Positions 1-6,543 of a stretch of 7,788 nt of DNA are shown in pieces. The stretch lies in NCBI GenBank assembly GCA_019243075.1, contig JAFAUV010000411.1, positions 1-7,788 of the forward strand, given 5' to 3'. Origin of the DNA: Bradyrhizobium sp. (GTDB lineage Bacteria > Pseudomonadota > Alphaproteobacteria > Rhizobiales > Xanthobacteraceae). Both the position numbers and the translations under genes were made by a program. The notes beneath the pieces are model-generated. The model was given only the letters and a program-made list of their open reading frames with translations. It searched no databases and was not told the DNA's origin. Numbering within the stretch: the stretch's first letter is position 1; every line of letters begins with the position of its first letter.

Positions 1-533
1 ATCTGATCCTCGGCATCCTCTACGAGAGCTACATCCACCCGATCACGATTCTCTCGACCCTGCCCTCGGCCGGCGTCGGCGCACTCGCGATCCTGATGGC
101 ATTCGGATTCGACTTCAGCCTCATTGCCCTGATCGGAATTATTCTGCTGATCGGCATCGTGAAGAAGAACGGCATCATGATGGTGGACTTCGCCATCGCG
201 GCCGAACGCGACCAGCATCTGTCGTCCGAGCAGTCGATCCGTCAGGCGGCGCTGCTGCGCTTCCGCCCGATCATGATGACGACGATGGCGGCAATGCTCG
301 GCGGCGTGCCGCTGATGCTCGGCACCGGCACCGGATCGGAAATCCGCCAACCGCTCGGCTATGCCATGGTCGGCGGCCTCATCGTCAGCCAGGCGCTTAC
401 GCTGTTCACGACGCCGGTGATCTATCTGTATCTCGACAAGCTCTCCAATGCCTTTGCAGGCTGGGGCCGCTCCAGGGCCGAAGACGCCCATGCCGGCGAC
501 GAGCATGGTCCCGTCAAGGAAGCCGCCGAGTGA
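1..533 (+). CDS. RND-family multidrug efflux permease, C-terminal part (5' end outside window)
   Basis: The reading frame is open from base 3 and ends at TGA 531-533, giving the last 176 residues of a protein that is usually about 1,030 residues long. RND permeases are inner-membrane proton antiporters that export drugs or other compounds with a periplasmic adaptor and an outer-membrane channel. The visible part has the family hallmarks: LGILYESYIHPITILSTLP, then a hydrophobic helix, then GIILLIGIVKKNGIMMVDFA (where most relatives have KKNAIMM), then RFRPIMMTTMAAMLGGVPL and GSEIRQPLGYAMVGGLI. The ending TTPVIYLYLDKL resembles the MdtB/MdtC-type subgroup. A charged tail of roughly 35 residues follows the last helix. 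The adaptor gene would be expected upstream, outside the window. The family call is firm. The exact subfamily and substrate cannot be read from this end. Confidence 0.93.
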   Translation, partial: LILGILYESYIHPITILSTLPSAGVGALAILMAFGFDFSLIALIGIILLIGIVKKNGIMMVDFAIAAERDQHLSSEQSIRQAALLRFRPIMMTTMAAMLGGVPLMLGTGTGSEIRQPLGYAMVGGLIVSQALTLFTTPVIYLYLDKLSNAFAGWGRSRAEDAHAGDEHGPVKEAAE

Positions 534-587
534 CTTGACCTTGATCTTCCATCAGCCCATCGCAAGCAGCGTTTCCGGAGCGCTCTC

Positions 588-1145
588 GTGAAGATCATTG
601 CCGGGCTTGCCGTTCTTGCATCTGTCATGTTGCCGGGCCTTGCGCCTCCGCTTCAGGCGCAGGCGCCGAAGAAGGGCGCCGCGCCTGCCGTGCAGGCTGC
701 TCCGGCCGCGCCGCAGGCCGATTCCAACACCCCGTCCTCGCCCGGCTGGATCGCGCGCTGCGCCTCGGCGAGCCGGGACGCGCCGCTGGAATGCGCGGTC
801 GAGGAGACGGCGGTTCTCACCAAGACCGGCCAGCTCGTCGTGCTCGTCAATATCCGCGTCGCCAGCGACACCCGCCAGCCGGTCGCGCTGGTGCAACTGC
901 CGCTCGGGCTCAATCTGCCCGTCGGCGCCAAGCTGCAGGTTGACGATGGCAAGCCAGTCGACTTGCAGATCCAGACCTGCGAGAACCGCGGCTGCTACGC
1001 CAACCTTCCCATCGCACCCGACATGCTGGCCGCGCTGCGCTCGGGCAAGCAGCTCAAGGTGTCGTTCCAGAACCTCGGCAAGGAAACCATCACCATCCCG
1101 ATGCCGCTGACCGACTTCGCCGCGGCTTACGACAAGATCAAGTAG
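588..1145 (+). CDS. Invasion-associated locus B (IalB) family secreted protein
   Basis: This 185-residue protein starts at GTG 588, with GGAG at 577-580 as a well-placed ribosome binding site. It begins 54 bases after the RND stop, so the two genes may be co-transcribed. Residues 1-26 form a signal peptide ending near LQAQA. An Ala/Pro-rich linker (about 27-50) then leads into the IalB-like domain, which starts at GWIARC. Four cysteines (58, 69, 131, 136) suggest two disulfides in the periplasm. The segments LVNIRVAS, VALVQLPLGLNLPVGAKLQVDDG and CENRGCYANL fit the family. IalB was named in Bartonella, where it affects erythrocyte invasion. Free-living rhizobia carry many paralogues of unknown role, so virulence should not be inferred here. 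The neighbouring efflux pump gives no clear functional link. Confidence 0.85.
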   Translation: MKIIAGLAVLASVMLPGLAPPLQAQAPKKGAAPAVQAAPAAPQADSNTPSSPGWIARCASASRDAPLECAVEETAVLTKTGQLVVLVNIRVASDTRQPVALVQLPLGLNLPVGAKLQVDDGKPVDLQIQTCENRGCYANLPIAPDMLAALRSGKQLKVSFQNLGKETITIPMPLTDFAAAYDKIK

Positions 1146-1162
1146 GAGGCGAGCCCGACCGC

Positions 1163-1244
1163 CGTAGGATGGGTTGAGCGAAGCGATACCCATCACTCAC
1201 GCGTTCGGTGTCGATGGGTTTCGCTTCGCTCTACGCATCCTACG
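1163..1244. repeat. Long imperfect inverted repeat between converging genes (REP-like)
   Basis: Two 32-base arms (1163-1194 and 1213-1244) are complementary at 29 of 32 positions around an 18-base centre. The left arm begins CGTAGGATGGG and contains GAGCGAAGCGA; the right arm ends GCATCCTACG. The element fills most of the gap between the IalB gene (+) and livF (-), and its right end lies 2 bases from the livF stop. There is no T-tract, so it is not a classical intrinsic terminator, but in RNA from either strand it would fold into a strong hairpin that could end transcripts or protect their 3' ends. I recall similar GTAGGATGGGT...ACCCATC palindromes as dispersed repeats in Bradyrhizobium-type genomes. 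Only one copy is seen here. Confidence 0.85.
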
Positions 1245-1246
1245 CG

Positions 1247-1966
1247 TCACGCGCTGCCCAGATACGCCTTCTGGACCTGGGGGTCTTGCGCCAGCGCCGC
1301 CGCGGTGCCCGACAGCACGCTTTTCCCGACCTGCAGCACGGTAGCAAAATCGGAGACTTCCAGCGCGAGCTCGATCGACTGCTCGGCGAGCAGGATGGTC
1401 AGGCCTTCCCGGTGCAGCCGGCCGAAGGTCTCGTACATGGACTCCACCACCGCGGGCGCCAGACCAAGCGACGGCTCATCCAGCATCAACAGCTTCGGCT
1501 CGCTCATCAGCGCGCGGCCGACTGCGAGCATCTGTCGCTCTCCGCCCGACATGGTGCCGGCACGCTGCAGGCGGCGCTCCTTCAGCCGCGGGAAGATTTC
1601 GTAGACGCGTTCCAGCAGCGTCGCGGTGCGCGATTTGTCGGCGAGCGGCGTCGCGCCGAGCAGAAGATTGTTCTCGACACTCTGCTGCACGAACAGCCGC
1701 CAGCCCTCCGGAGCCAGCGCCAGCCCCTTGCGCACGATGGCGAATGCCGCCCGCCCGCCGATCTTCTCGCCGCGGAAGGTGATTGAGCCGGAATGCAGGG
1801 GGATCAGGCCGGCGATGGCATTGAGCGTCGTGGTCTTGCCGCCGCCATTGGAGCCGAGCAGCGCGACCACGCTGCCTTCGGGCACCTCCAGCGACACGTC
1901 GGAGACCCCGATCAGGTCGCCATAGCGGACTTCGAGATGCTCGACCATGAGCAACGCCCCGCTCAT
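1247..1966 (-). CDS. livF: Branched-chain amino acid type ABC transporter, ATP-binding protein LivF
   Basis: This 239-residue cytoplasmic ATPase has the usual LivF length. It pairs with LivG to power a HAAT-family importer. Motifs in order: Walker A GSNGGGKT at 38-45 (the common form is GxNGAGKT), Q-loop region LAPEGWRLF near 84-92, signature MSGGE at 139-143, Walker B LLMLDE at 159-164, and AEQS at 194-197, where most ABC ATPases have the switch histidine. The Gln at that position and the PEG motif are typical of LivF. The C-terminal VQKAYLG is also characteristic. The ATG at 1964-1966 overlaps the livG stop in an ATGA arrangement, with GGTGG a few bases upstream, supporting this start and translational coupling. 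It is the last gene of the operon and stops next to the 1163-1244 inverted repeat. Confidence 0.95.
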   Translation of the reverse strand: MSGALLMVEHLEVRYGDLIGVSDVSLEVPEGSVVALLGSNGGGKTTTLNAIAGLIPLHSGSITFRGEKIGGRAAFAIVRKGLALAPEGWRLFVQQSVENNLLLGATPLADKSRTATLLERVYEIFPRLKERRLQRAGTMSGGERQMLAVGRALMSEPKLLMLDEPSLGLAPAVVESMYETFGRLHREGLTILLAEQSIELALEVSDFATVLQVGKSVLSGTAAALAQDPQVQKAYLGSA

Positions 1967-2730
1967 GACAGCGGTCCACCCATCAATTCGATCGGCGTGT
2001 GGCCGGCGGCCGCCTTGGCCGCGCGGGTGCCGAGATAGGCCTGGATCACGGCGGGGTTGCTGGTGACCTCGCGCGGATTGCCGCGGGCAATCTCCTTGCC
2101 CTGGTGGAACACCATGACGCGGCTGGAGAGCGCCATGATGACTTCAATGATGTGCTCGACGATGACCAGCGTGACGCCGGAGCGATGGATGTCGCGCACC
2201 AGTTCGATCGCAAGCTGCACCTCGCGCTGGGTCAGCCCCGCCATGGCTTCATCGAGCAGCAGCACTTTTGGTTCGGTGGCGAGCGCTCGCGCGATCTCCA
2301 GCCGCTTGCGGCCGGGGGTGCCGAGCGAACGCGCCGGGGTCTCGGCAATCCGACCCATGCCGACCCGCTCCAGCACGGCCCTCGCCTTGCGCTCTGCCTC
2401 GGCGCGATGCGAGGCGCGCAGGAACGCGCCGATCATGACGTTCTCGAGCACGCTCATGCCCTCAAAGGTCTGCGGCACCTGGAAGGTGCGCGCGAGCCCG
2501 AGCGCCGCGCGCGCTTCCGGCGTGAAGGCGCTGATGTCCTGCCCCTCGAACAGCACCTGGCCCGACGTGGCCAGGAGATCGCCGGTGAGGCAGTTGAAGA
2601 AGGTGGATTTGCCGGCGCCATTCGGCCCGATCAGGCCGAGAATGTCGCCACGCTCCAGCGTCACGGAGGCCGCATCCACGGCCTTGAAGCTGCCAAAGGT
2701 CTTGGTGACGGCACGCGCTTCAAGAAGCAT
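1963..2730 (-). CDS. livG: Branched-chain amino acid type ABC transporter, ATP-binding protein LivG
   Basis: This 255-residue ATPase is the second nucleotide-binding subunit of the importer. It has Walker A GPNGAGKS at 35-42, Q-loop RTFQ at 81-84, Walker B VLLLDE at 156-161 followed by AMAGL, and switch His193 in IVEH. AYLGT near 231-235 is the usual LivG/LivF ending, but about 20 further residues follow. The signature motif is odd: residues 136-140 read LGTPG where LSGGQ-like or LSYGQ-like sequence is expected, although RKRLEIARAL right after it is normal. The start ATG at 2728-2730 is preceded by GGAGG with a 6-base spacer. It overlaps the end of livM by 11 bases, and its stop overlaps the livF start. 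The family call is firm; the effect of the changed signature is not known. Confidence 0.95.
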   Translation of the reverse strand: MLLEARAVTKTFGSFKAVDAASVTLERGDILGLIGPNGAGKSTFFNCLTGDLLATSGQVLFEGQDISAFTPEARAALGLARTFQVPQTFEGMSVLENVMIGAFLRASHRAEAERKARAVLERVGMGRIAETPARSLGTPGRKRLEIARALATEPKVLLLDEAMAGLTQREVQLAIELVRDIHRSGVTLVIVEHIIEVIMALSSRVMVFHQGKEIARGNPREVTSNPAVIQAYLGTRAAKAAAGHTPIELMGGPLS

Positions 2731-3712
2731 GGCCGGCCTCCGCAGCAGCGGCCTCAGGCACTTTGCGATGCCGCTCCCAGAGCCGGTGCGCCAGCGCCAG
2801 CAGCCCGCCGGGCTGGAAGCGCGAGATCAGCACGATGATCGCGCCATAGACGACAAAGGTCAGTCCGGCGCCCTGGCCACCGAGCCAGCTGTTGGAGAGC
2901 TCCTCGAGCGGCACCAGGATCGCGGCGCCGACCAGCGGCCCGAACAACAGGCCTGCGCCGCCGAGCGCCGCCATGATCAGCATCTTCACCGAGATCAGGA
3001 TGCCAAGGCCGGACTCCGGATCGATGAAGCCGAACATCATCGCATAGAGCGCGCCCGCCACCGAAGTGAGCCCGGCGCTGAGCATGTAGGCGTAGAGCTT
3101 GGTGCGCGCCGCAGGGGCGCCGAGGGAGCGGGCCGCACGCTCGGAATCCCTGATCGCGCGCAGATAAAAGCCCATGCGGCTATTCGTCATGCGCCAGGTG
3201 ATCAGCAGCGTGATCGCGAGCACGAGCAAAAACAGATAGTAGTAGGGCAGCGCGGAAACAAAGGAGAGATCGAACAGGTTGCGCGGCACGGCCGGACCGC
3301 TGAGCCCGGGCGAGGCGCCCAGATATTCGGTGTTGGTGACGATTAGCCGGGCAAGCTCGGCGATCGCAATCGTCGCCATGCTGAAATAATGTCCGGAGAG
3401 CCGCAGCGTCGGCCCGCCGACGAGGGCCGCAATCGCGACCGCAAAGACGATGCCGGCGGGAATGCCGACCAGGGGCGACAGCGCGAAATGAGCGTACGCC
3501 GCCATCGCCGCATAGGCGCCGCAGCCGAAGAACACGACATGACCGACCGAGACCTGGCCGGCATAGCCGCCGACGATGTTCCAGGCGGAAGCCGCGATCG
3601 CATAGAGCAGCACCAGCGCGCCGAGGCGCTGCTGGAATGGCGTCGAAAACAGCAAGGGATAGGCGATCACGAGCGCCAGCACGACCGAGGGCCAGAGCAG
3701 GCGCCGCATCAT
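2720..3712 (-). CDS. livM: Branched-chain amino acid type ABC transporter, permease LivM
   Basis: This 330-residue, highly hydrophobic protein has about eight to ten membrane segments and is one of the two channel subunits. The family pattern GYAGQVSVGHVVFFGCGAYA near residues 49-68 corresponds to the conserved G-x-AGQ-x-S-x-GH region of LivM. The cytoplasmic coupling loop RAIRDSERAARSLGAP contacts the ATPases, and RFQPGGLL lies near the end. The C-terminus is a short charged and Ala-rich tail. The gene begins with two consecutive ATG codons; the first (3710-3712) overlaps the livH stop in an ATGA arrangement and was chosen for that reason. No strong ribosome binding site is visible, which fits coupled translation from livH. 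Confidence 0.94.
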   Translation of the reverse strand: MMRRLLWPSVVLALVIAYPLLFSTPFQQRLGALVLLYAIAASAWNIVGGYAGQVSVGHVVFFGCGAYAAMAAYAHFALSPLVGIPAGIVFAVAIAALVGGPTLRLSGHYFSMATIAIAELARLIVTNTEYLGASPGLSGPAVPRNLFDLSFVSALPYYYLFLLVLAITLLITWRMTNSRMGFYLRAIRDSERAARSLGAPAARTKLYAYMLSAGLTSVAGALYAMMFGFIDPESGLGILISVKMLIMAALGGAGLLFGPLVGAAILVPLEELSNSWLGGQGAGLTFVVYGAIIVLISRFQPGGLLALAHRLWERHRKVPEAAAAEAGHAS

Positions 3713-4572
3713 GCTTTGCCCATCAGGCCTTGCGGCCGGAACCAGAGAAAGAAGATGAACAGCGCATAGACCACGATGTCCTTGTAGACCGCGCCGATCA
3801 GATAGCCCGAGACGGACTCGATGACGCCGATCAGAAGACCCGCGACCAGCGCGCCCGGTACGCTGCCGAAGCCGCCGAGCGAGACGGTGACGAAGGCAAC
3901 GATGCCCAAGGTCTCGCCGACGGTCGGCACGATGTAGAAGAAGGTCGCGATCAGCGCGCCGGCGAGGCCGGTGGCGCCCGCCGCGATCGCCCAGGCGATC
4001 GCCTGCATGCTGTCGGGGCGGATGCCCATGAGCTGCGCCGCGGTGGAATCTTCCGCCACCGCCAGCATTTTCGAACCGAGCGAGGTGCGCGTCAGCAACA
4101 GATGCAGGCCGAGCGTGACCAACAGCGCCACCGCGCCGGCAAGCAGCCGCGAGGCCTCGATGCGCAGGCCGAAAATGTCATAGGTCCCGCCGACGATATT
4201 GTTCGGCAGCGACAGGAAGTTCGCGCCGAACCACCAGAACACCGAATAGCGGAGCAGCAGCGCGAGCCCGAAGGTGCCCAGAATCTGCGCCAGCATCGGC
4301 CCCTCCATGATGTGGCGGATCAGGCCGAAATAGACGATGACGCCGACGGTCGCGAGCAAAAGCGTTGCAAACGGCGCGCCGGCCGCGGGTCCGACGCCGA
4401 ACAGCGAGAACACCACGAAGGCCGCATACATGCCGAGCATGACGAAATCGCCATGGGCGAAATTGACGATGTTCATCATGCCCCAGACCAGGGTCAGGCC
4501 GGAGGAGAACAGCGCGTAGACGGCTCCAAGCAGAAGTCCGCCGACGATCACCTGCACAAGAAAGAAAGCCAT
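3709..4572 (-). CDS. livH: Branched-chain amino acid type ABC transporter, permease LivH
   Basis: This 287-residue integral membrane protein is the partner permease of LivM. It opens with a helix (VIVGGLLLGAVYALFSSGLTL) and then carries the LivH hallmark GMMNIVNFAHGDFVMLGMY. The coupling-loop sequence MLAVAEDSTAAQLMGIRPD lies mid-protein, followed by Gly/Ala-rich helices and the family ending FRPQGLMGKA. The start ATG at 4570-4572 lies 81 bases after the stop of the binding-protein gene. No purine-rich ribosome binding site is obvious upstream; in fact CCTCCCT occurs there on the coding strand. Translation may therefore be weak, or depend on how the stem-loop at 4622-4647 is processed. Its stop overlaps the livM start by 4 bases. 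Confidence 0.94.
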   Translation of the reverse strand: MAFFLVQVIVGGLLLGAVYALFSSGLTLVWGMMNIVNFAHGDFVMLGMYAAFVVFSLFGVGPAAGAPFATLLLATVGVIVYFGLIRHIMEGPMLAQILGTFGLALLLRYSVFWWFGANFLSLPNNIVGGTYDIFGLRIEASRLLAGAVALLVTLGLHLLLTRTSLGSKMLAVAEDSTAAQLMGIRPDSMQAIAWAIAAGATGLAGALIATFFYIVPTVGETLGIVAFVTVSLGGFGSVPGALVAGLLIGVIESVSGYLIGAVYKDIVVYALFIFFLWFRPQGLMGKA

Positions 4573-4621
4573 GGACCGCGCGTCGTTGCGAGGGAGGTTG
4601 TCGTCGGTTCATACTATACAA

Positions 4622-4647
4622 GGGGCGGGAATCGGTATTTCCGCCCC
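4622..4647 (-). terminator. Stem-loop between the binding-protein gene and livH
   Basis: Read on the - strand, GGGGCGGAAA and TTCCCGCCCC pair over 10 bases (one G-T wobble) around a 6-base loop, starting 6 bases after the binding-protein stop codon. The following sequence is TTGTATAGTATG, only moderately T-rich. In periplasmic binding-protein operons such intercistronic hairpins commonly cause partial termination or protect the upstream message, so that the binding protein is made in excess over the membrane subunits. Which of these applies here is an inference. It could also be an RNA-processing site. Confidence 0.6.
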
Positions 4648-4653
4648 CGAAGC

Positions 4654-5907
4654 CTACCAGCCTTTATAGGGGAGAACCGGCGCCTTATCGGCTGTCGCCT
4701 TCGGCCAGACCGAGACATAGTTCGCGCCGTCCTGGAGCTGGATGATGCCGCCGGAGGCCAGGATGTTCTGGCCCTTGTCGTCGAACTTGACGCCCTTGTA
4801 GCCGATCATGAGCTGATCGGGCTTGAGGTCGGTCGCCTTCAACGCGGCCTGGATCTTGGCTGGCTCGGTCGAGCCGGCGCGGTCGATGGCATCCAGCAGC
4901 ACAAAAAGCCCCGTCATCTGCCGGGCAACGGTGTCGTCCATCTCGACGCCGCTCTTCTTCTTGTACATGTCGGCGATGATGGCGCTCGGCGAGCCGGACG
5001 GTCCTACGCTCCAGGACGAGCGGTTGAAGGCGCCTTGCGAGATCTTGCCGACCGCCTTGATGAAGTCGGGGTCGGAATAGCCGGCGTCGTCGGCGAGCAG
5101 AATCGGCGGCTTGTAGTCCTGCGCCTGCATGGTCTTGGCAAACAGGATCGCGTCCGACGTGTAGGAGATCATGATGACGACGTCGGGCTTCCTTTCCTTG
5201 AGCTGCAGCACCTGGCTCTGCACGTCGGTGGCATTCGACCCATAGGCGACGTCGAGCGCGATGTTGAGGTTCTTCTCCTTGAAGGTGGCGGTGATGGTGT
5301 TGGCCACCGAGGTGCCATATTCGGTGTTGTCATGCACCAGTGCGATGCTGTCGGTCTTGGCGCCCTGGGCCTTCATGTCGGCCAGGAAGTCGGAGAAGAC
5401 CTTGGCGAAGTCGGAGGCGATCGGCGTGGTGCGGAAGAACCATTTGAAGCCGCGCTCGGTCAGGCTGGCGGCGACGGACTCGCCGTTAACATAGGGAATG
5501 CCGTATCTCTCGGCGATCGCGCTCGAGGTCAGGGTGATGCCGGACTGGTAGGCGCCGGTGATGGCGACCACCTTCTCTTCCGTGATCAGCCGGAGCGTCT
5601 GGTTCTGGCCGGTGGCGGGGCTGCCCTGGTTGTCGGCGAACAGCACCTCGACCTTGGCGCCACCGAGACCGGCGAGGCCGGCGCTCTTCGCCAGCGGGAA
5701 ATTGCCGAGCTCGGGATGGGCGTTGTTGACGATATCGAGCACCACATCGAAGGCGGCCTTGACGTGGACCCCGATGCTGGCAGCGCCGCCGCTCAGCGGC
5801 ATCACCGCGCCGATCTTGACGACCTTGTCCTCGGCCGCAGTGCCGCTGGCCGACCCGACCAAGATCGCGGCGGCGCCAATCAGCCCGAGAAAATTGCTGA
5901 ACTTCAT
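4654..5907 (-). CDS. ABC transporter periplasmic substrate-binding protein (LivK-like, Peripla_BP_6 type)
   Basis: This 417-residue protein captures the solute in the periplasm and delivers it to LivH/LivM. Residues 1-25 are a signal peptide (MKFSNFLGLIGAAAILVGSA, cleavage probably after SGTAA). The mature start EDKVVKIGAVMPLSGGAASIG is typical of the Leu/Ile/Val-binding family. Also typical are ITGAYQSGITLTSSAIAERY, GIPYVNGES, FRTTPIASDFAKVFSDFL, SIALVHDNTEYG and KPDVVIMISYTSDAILF. It is longer than E. coli LivK (about 345 mature residues) and only loosely LivK-like, so the substrate could be an amino acid, amide, urea-like compound or an aromatic or short organic acid. The frame stays open far upstream. 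I chose ATG 5905-5907 because it begins the signal peptide and has GGGAGT at 5917-5922, 9 bases upstream. It is the first gene of the operon and follows a repeat-rich leader. Confidence 0.93.
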   Translation of the reverse strand: MKFSNFLGLIGAAAILVGSASGTAAEDKVVKIGAVMPLSGGAASIGVHVKAAFDVVLDIVNNAHPELGNFPLAKSAGLAGLGGAKVEVLFADNQGSPATGQNQTLRLITEEKVVAITGAYQSGITLTSSAIAERYGIPYVNGESVAASLTERGFKWFFRTTPIASDFAKVFSDFLADMKAQGAKTDSIALVHDNTEYGTSVANTITATFKEKNLNIALDVAYGSNATDVQSQVLQLKERKPDVVIMISYTSDAILFAKTMQAQDYKPPILLADDAGYSDPDFIKAVGKISQGAFNRSSWSVGPSGSPSAIIADMYKKKSGVEMDDTVARQMTGLFVLLDAIDRAGSTEPAKIQAALKATDLKPDQLMIGYKGVKFDDKGQNILASGGIIQLQDGANYVSVWPKATADKAPVLPYKGW

Positions 5908-5919
5908 ATGATGGTCACT

Positions 5920-6024
5920 CCCAAAGAAACCTGCCCAAGAAACTGCCCAAGAAACTGCCCGAGAAAACTGCCGCAGGAAAACTGCCGCAAGAAAACTGCC
6001 GCAAGAAAACTGCCGCAAGAAAAC
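5920..6024. repeat. Eight short tandem repeats in the leader of the binding-protein gene
   Basis: Head-to-tail units on the + strand are CCCAAAGAAACCTG, two copies of CCCAAGAAACTG (12 bases), CCCGAGAAAACTG (13), CCGCAGGAAAACTG (14), two copies of CCGCAAGAAAACTG (14), and a last unit cut off after CCGCAAGAAAAC. Unit length rises stepwise away from the gene, as expected when an array grows and diverges by slippage. In the transcript of the binding-protein gene the repeats read as CU-rich CAGTTTTCTTGCGG-like units that end at the ribosome binding site. The array is translatable in several frames, giving low-complexity peptides, but nothing suggests it is coding. Confidence 0.92.
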
Positions 6025-6095
6025 GCAGGGCCGTCGCAGGCGCTTGCACAAGTTCCTGCGGCAACGGGGCGCGCGGTTCGCGCCCCTGCGTTTTC
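5969..6095 (-). promoter_or_regulatory. Structured leader with competing inverted repeats upstream of the binding-protein gene
   Basis: Several perfect inverted repeats overlap here. TGCCGCAGGAA (5969-5979) pairs with 6053-6063 over 11 bases. GAAAACGCAGGG (6019-6030) pairs with 6084-6095 over 12 bases. GGGGCGCG (6066-6073) pairs with 6079-6086 around a 5-base loop. CGCAGG (6035-6040) pairs with 6055-6060. The short hairpins share bases with the long ones, so they cannot all form together, and the two long pairings interleave. The segment lies in the likely 5' untranslated region of the operon. A switching or attenuation role is an inference; no known riboswitch class was recognised. Confidence 0.45.
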
Positions 6096-6469
6096 CCTGT
6101 TTTTCGGTTGCACGAGCATTACATGCCGGCTCAAGGGCGGCAAGCGAGGGGGCTCCGCCGCTCTGCCGCGCGACACCTGACAATTTGTCGAAGACGCGCG
6201 GCTGGGTGCGGTGCCTTAAACCGACAACCGAAGGCTGACGCTGTTTGCCCCTATTGCGCGGAACGCGCATTCGTCGCCCTTCGCGCAGCCTGCTGCGCGG
6301 ATACGCGGACCAAGCTCCACGCCGGCCCGCAAAGTCGATGAACAACCGCCCTTGCCAAGTCCGGGAGCGAGCGGGTAGAACGGCGCAACGCGAGATGCTG
6401 ATGGGCGCGAAAGCTTGCGCACAACCTCCGAACTGTTCGACAAGCGCTTGAATTGGTTCGGAAATCCGT
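6096..6469. other. Non-coding stretch between the transporter leader and tRNA-Gln
   Basis: I find no convincing gene here. The open frames crossing it on both strands have no recognisable protein similarity and merely run through from neighbouring features. Promoters for the transporter operon (- strand) and for tRNA-Gln (+ strand) should lie here, but I could not assign clear -35/-10 boxes. Two adjacent small hairpins are present: TGCGCG-GAA-CGCGCA (6255-6269) and CGCGCAG-CCTG-CTGCGCG (6282-6299). Neither is followed by a T-tract. Confidence 0.6.
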
Positions 6470-6543
6470 TGGGGAATGGTGTAACGGTAGCACAACAGAC
6501 TCTGACTCTGTTTGTCTTGGTTCGAATCCAGGTTCCCCAGCCA
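6470..6543 (+). tRNA. tRNA-Gln (anticodon CTG)
   Basis: The cloverleaf can be folded by hand. The acceptor stem is TGGGGAA with TTCCCCA, followed by discriminator G6540 and an encoded CCA (6541-6543). The D arm contains GTG...CAC. The anticodon stem ACAGA/TCTGT encloses the loop CTCTGAC, with anticodon CTG at 6502-6504, which reads the glutamine codon CAG. The T arm CTTGG-TTCGAAT-CCAGG is canonical. The intact 3' end borders mobile-element debris, which fits a tRNA gene used as an integration site. Protein-like frames across it on the - strand (GEPGFEPRQ, GTWIRTKT) are well-known artefacts of reading through tRNA genes. Confidence 0.97.

Noticed and set aside
1208..1786. Protein-like + strand open frames across livF
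   Set aside because: They are antisense to a gene with complete ATPase motifs and show no family features of their own.
5920..6024. CRISPR array
   Set aside because: Units are only 12-14 bases, directly adjacent with no spacers, and no cas genes are present.
6066..6100. Intrinsic terminator on the + strand (GGGGCGCG hairpin followed by TGCGTTTTCCCTGTTTTTC)
   Set aside because: The shape is suggestive, but no + strand gene lies upstream for it to terminate, and the T-runs are interrupted and start late. It fits better as part of the - strand leader structure.
3637..6180. An 847-codon open frame on the + strand opposite livH and the binding protein
   Set aside because: It is antisense to two well-supported transporter genes, has Arg/Asp/Gly/His-rich low-complexity content typical of mirrored high-G+C codons, and runs on into the tandem repeats. 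No recognisable domain.
6216..6543. Continuation of the recombinase-like frame through the tRNA on the - strand
   Set aside because: Residues such as GTWIRTKTNRV come from reading through the tRNA gene and are a known annotation artefact. The recombinase similarity ends before it.
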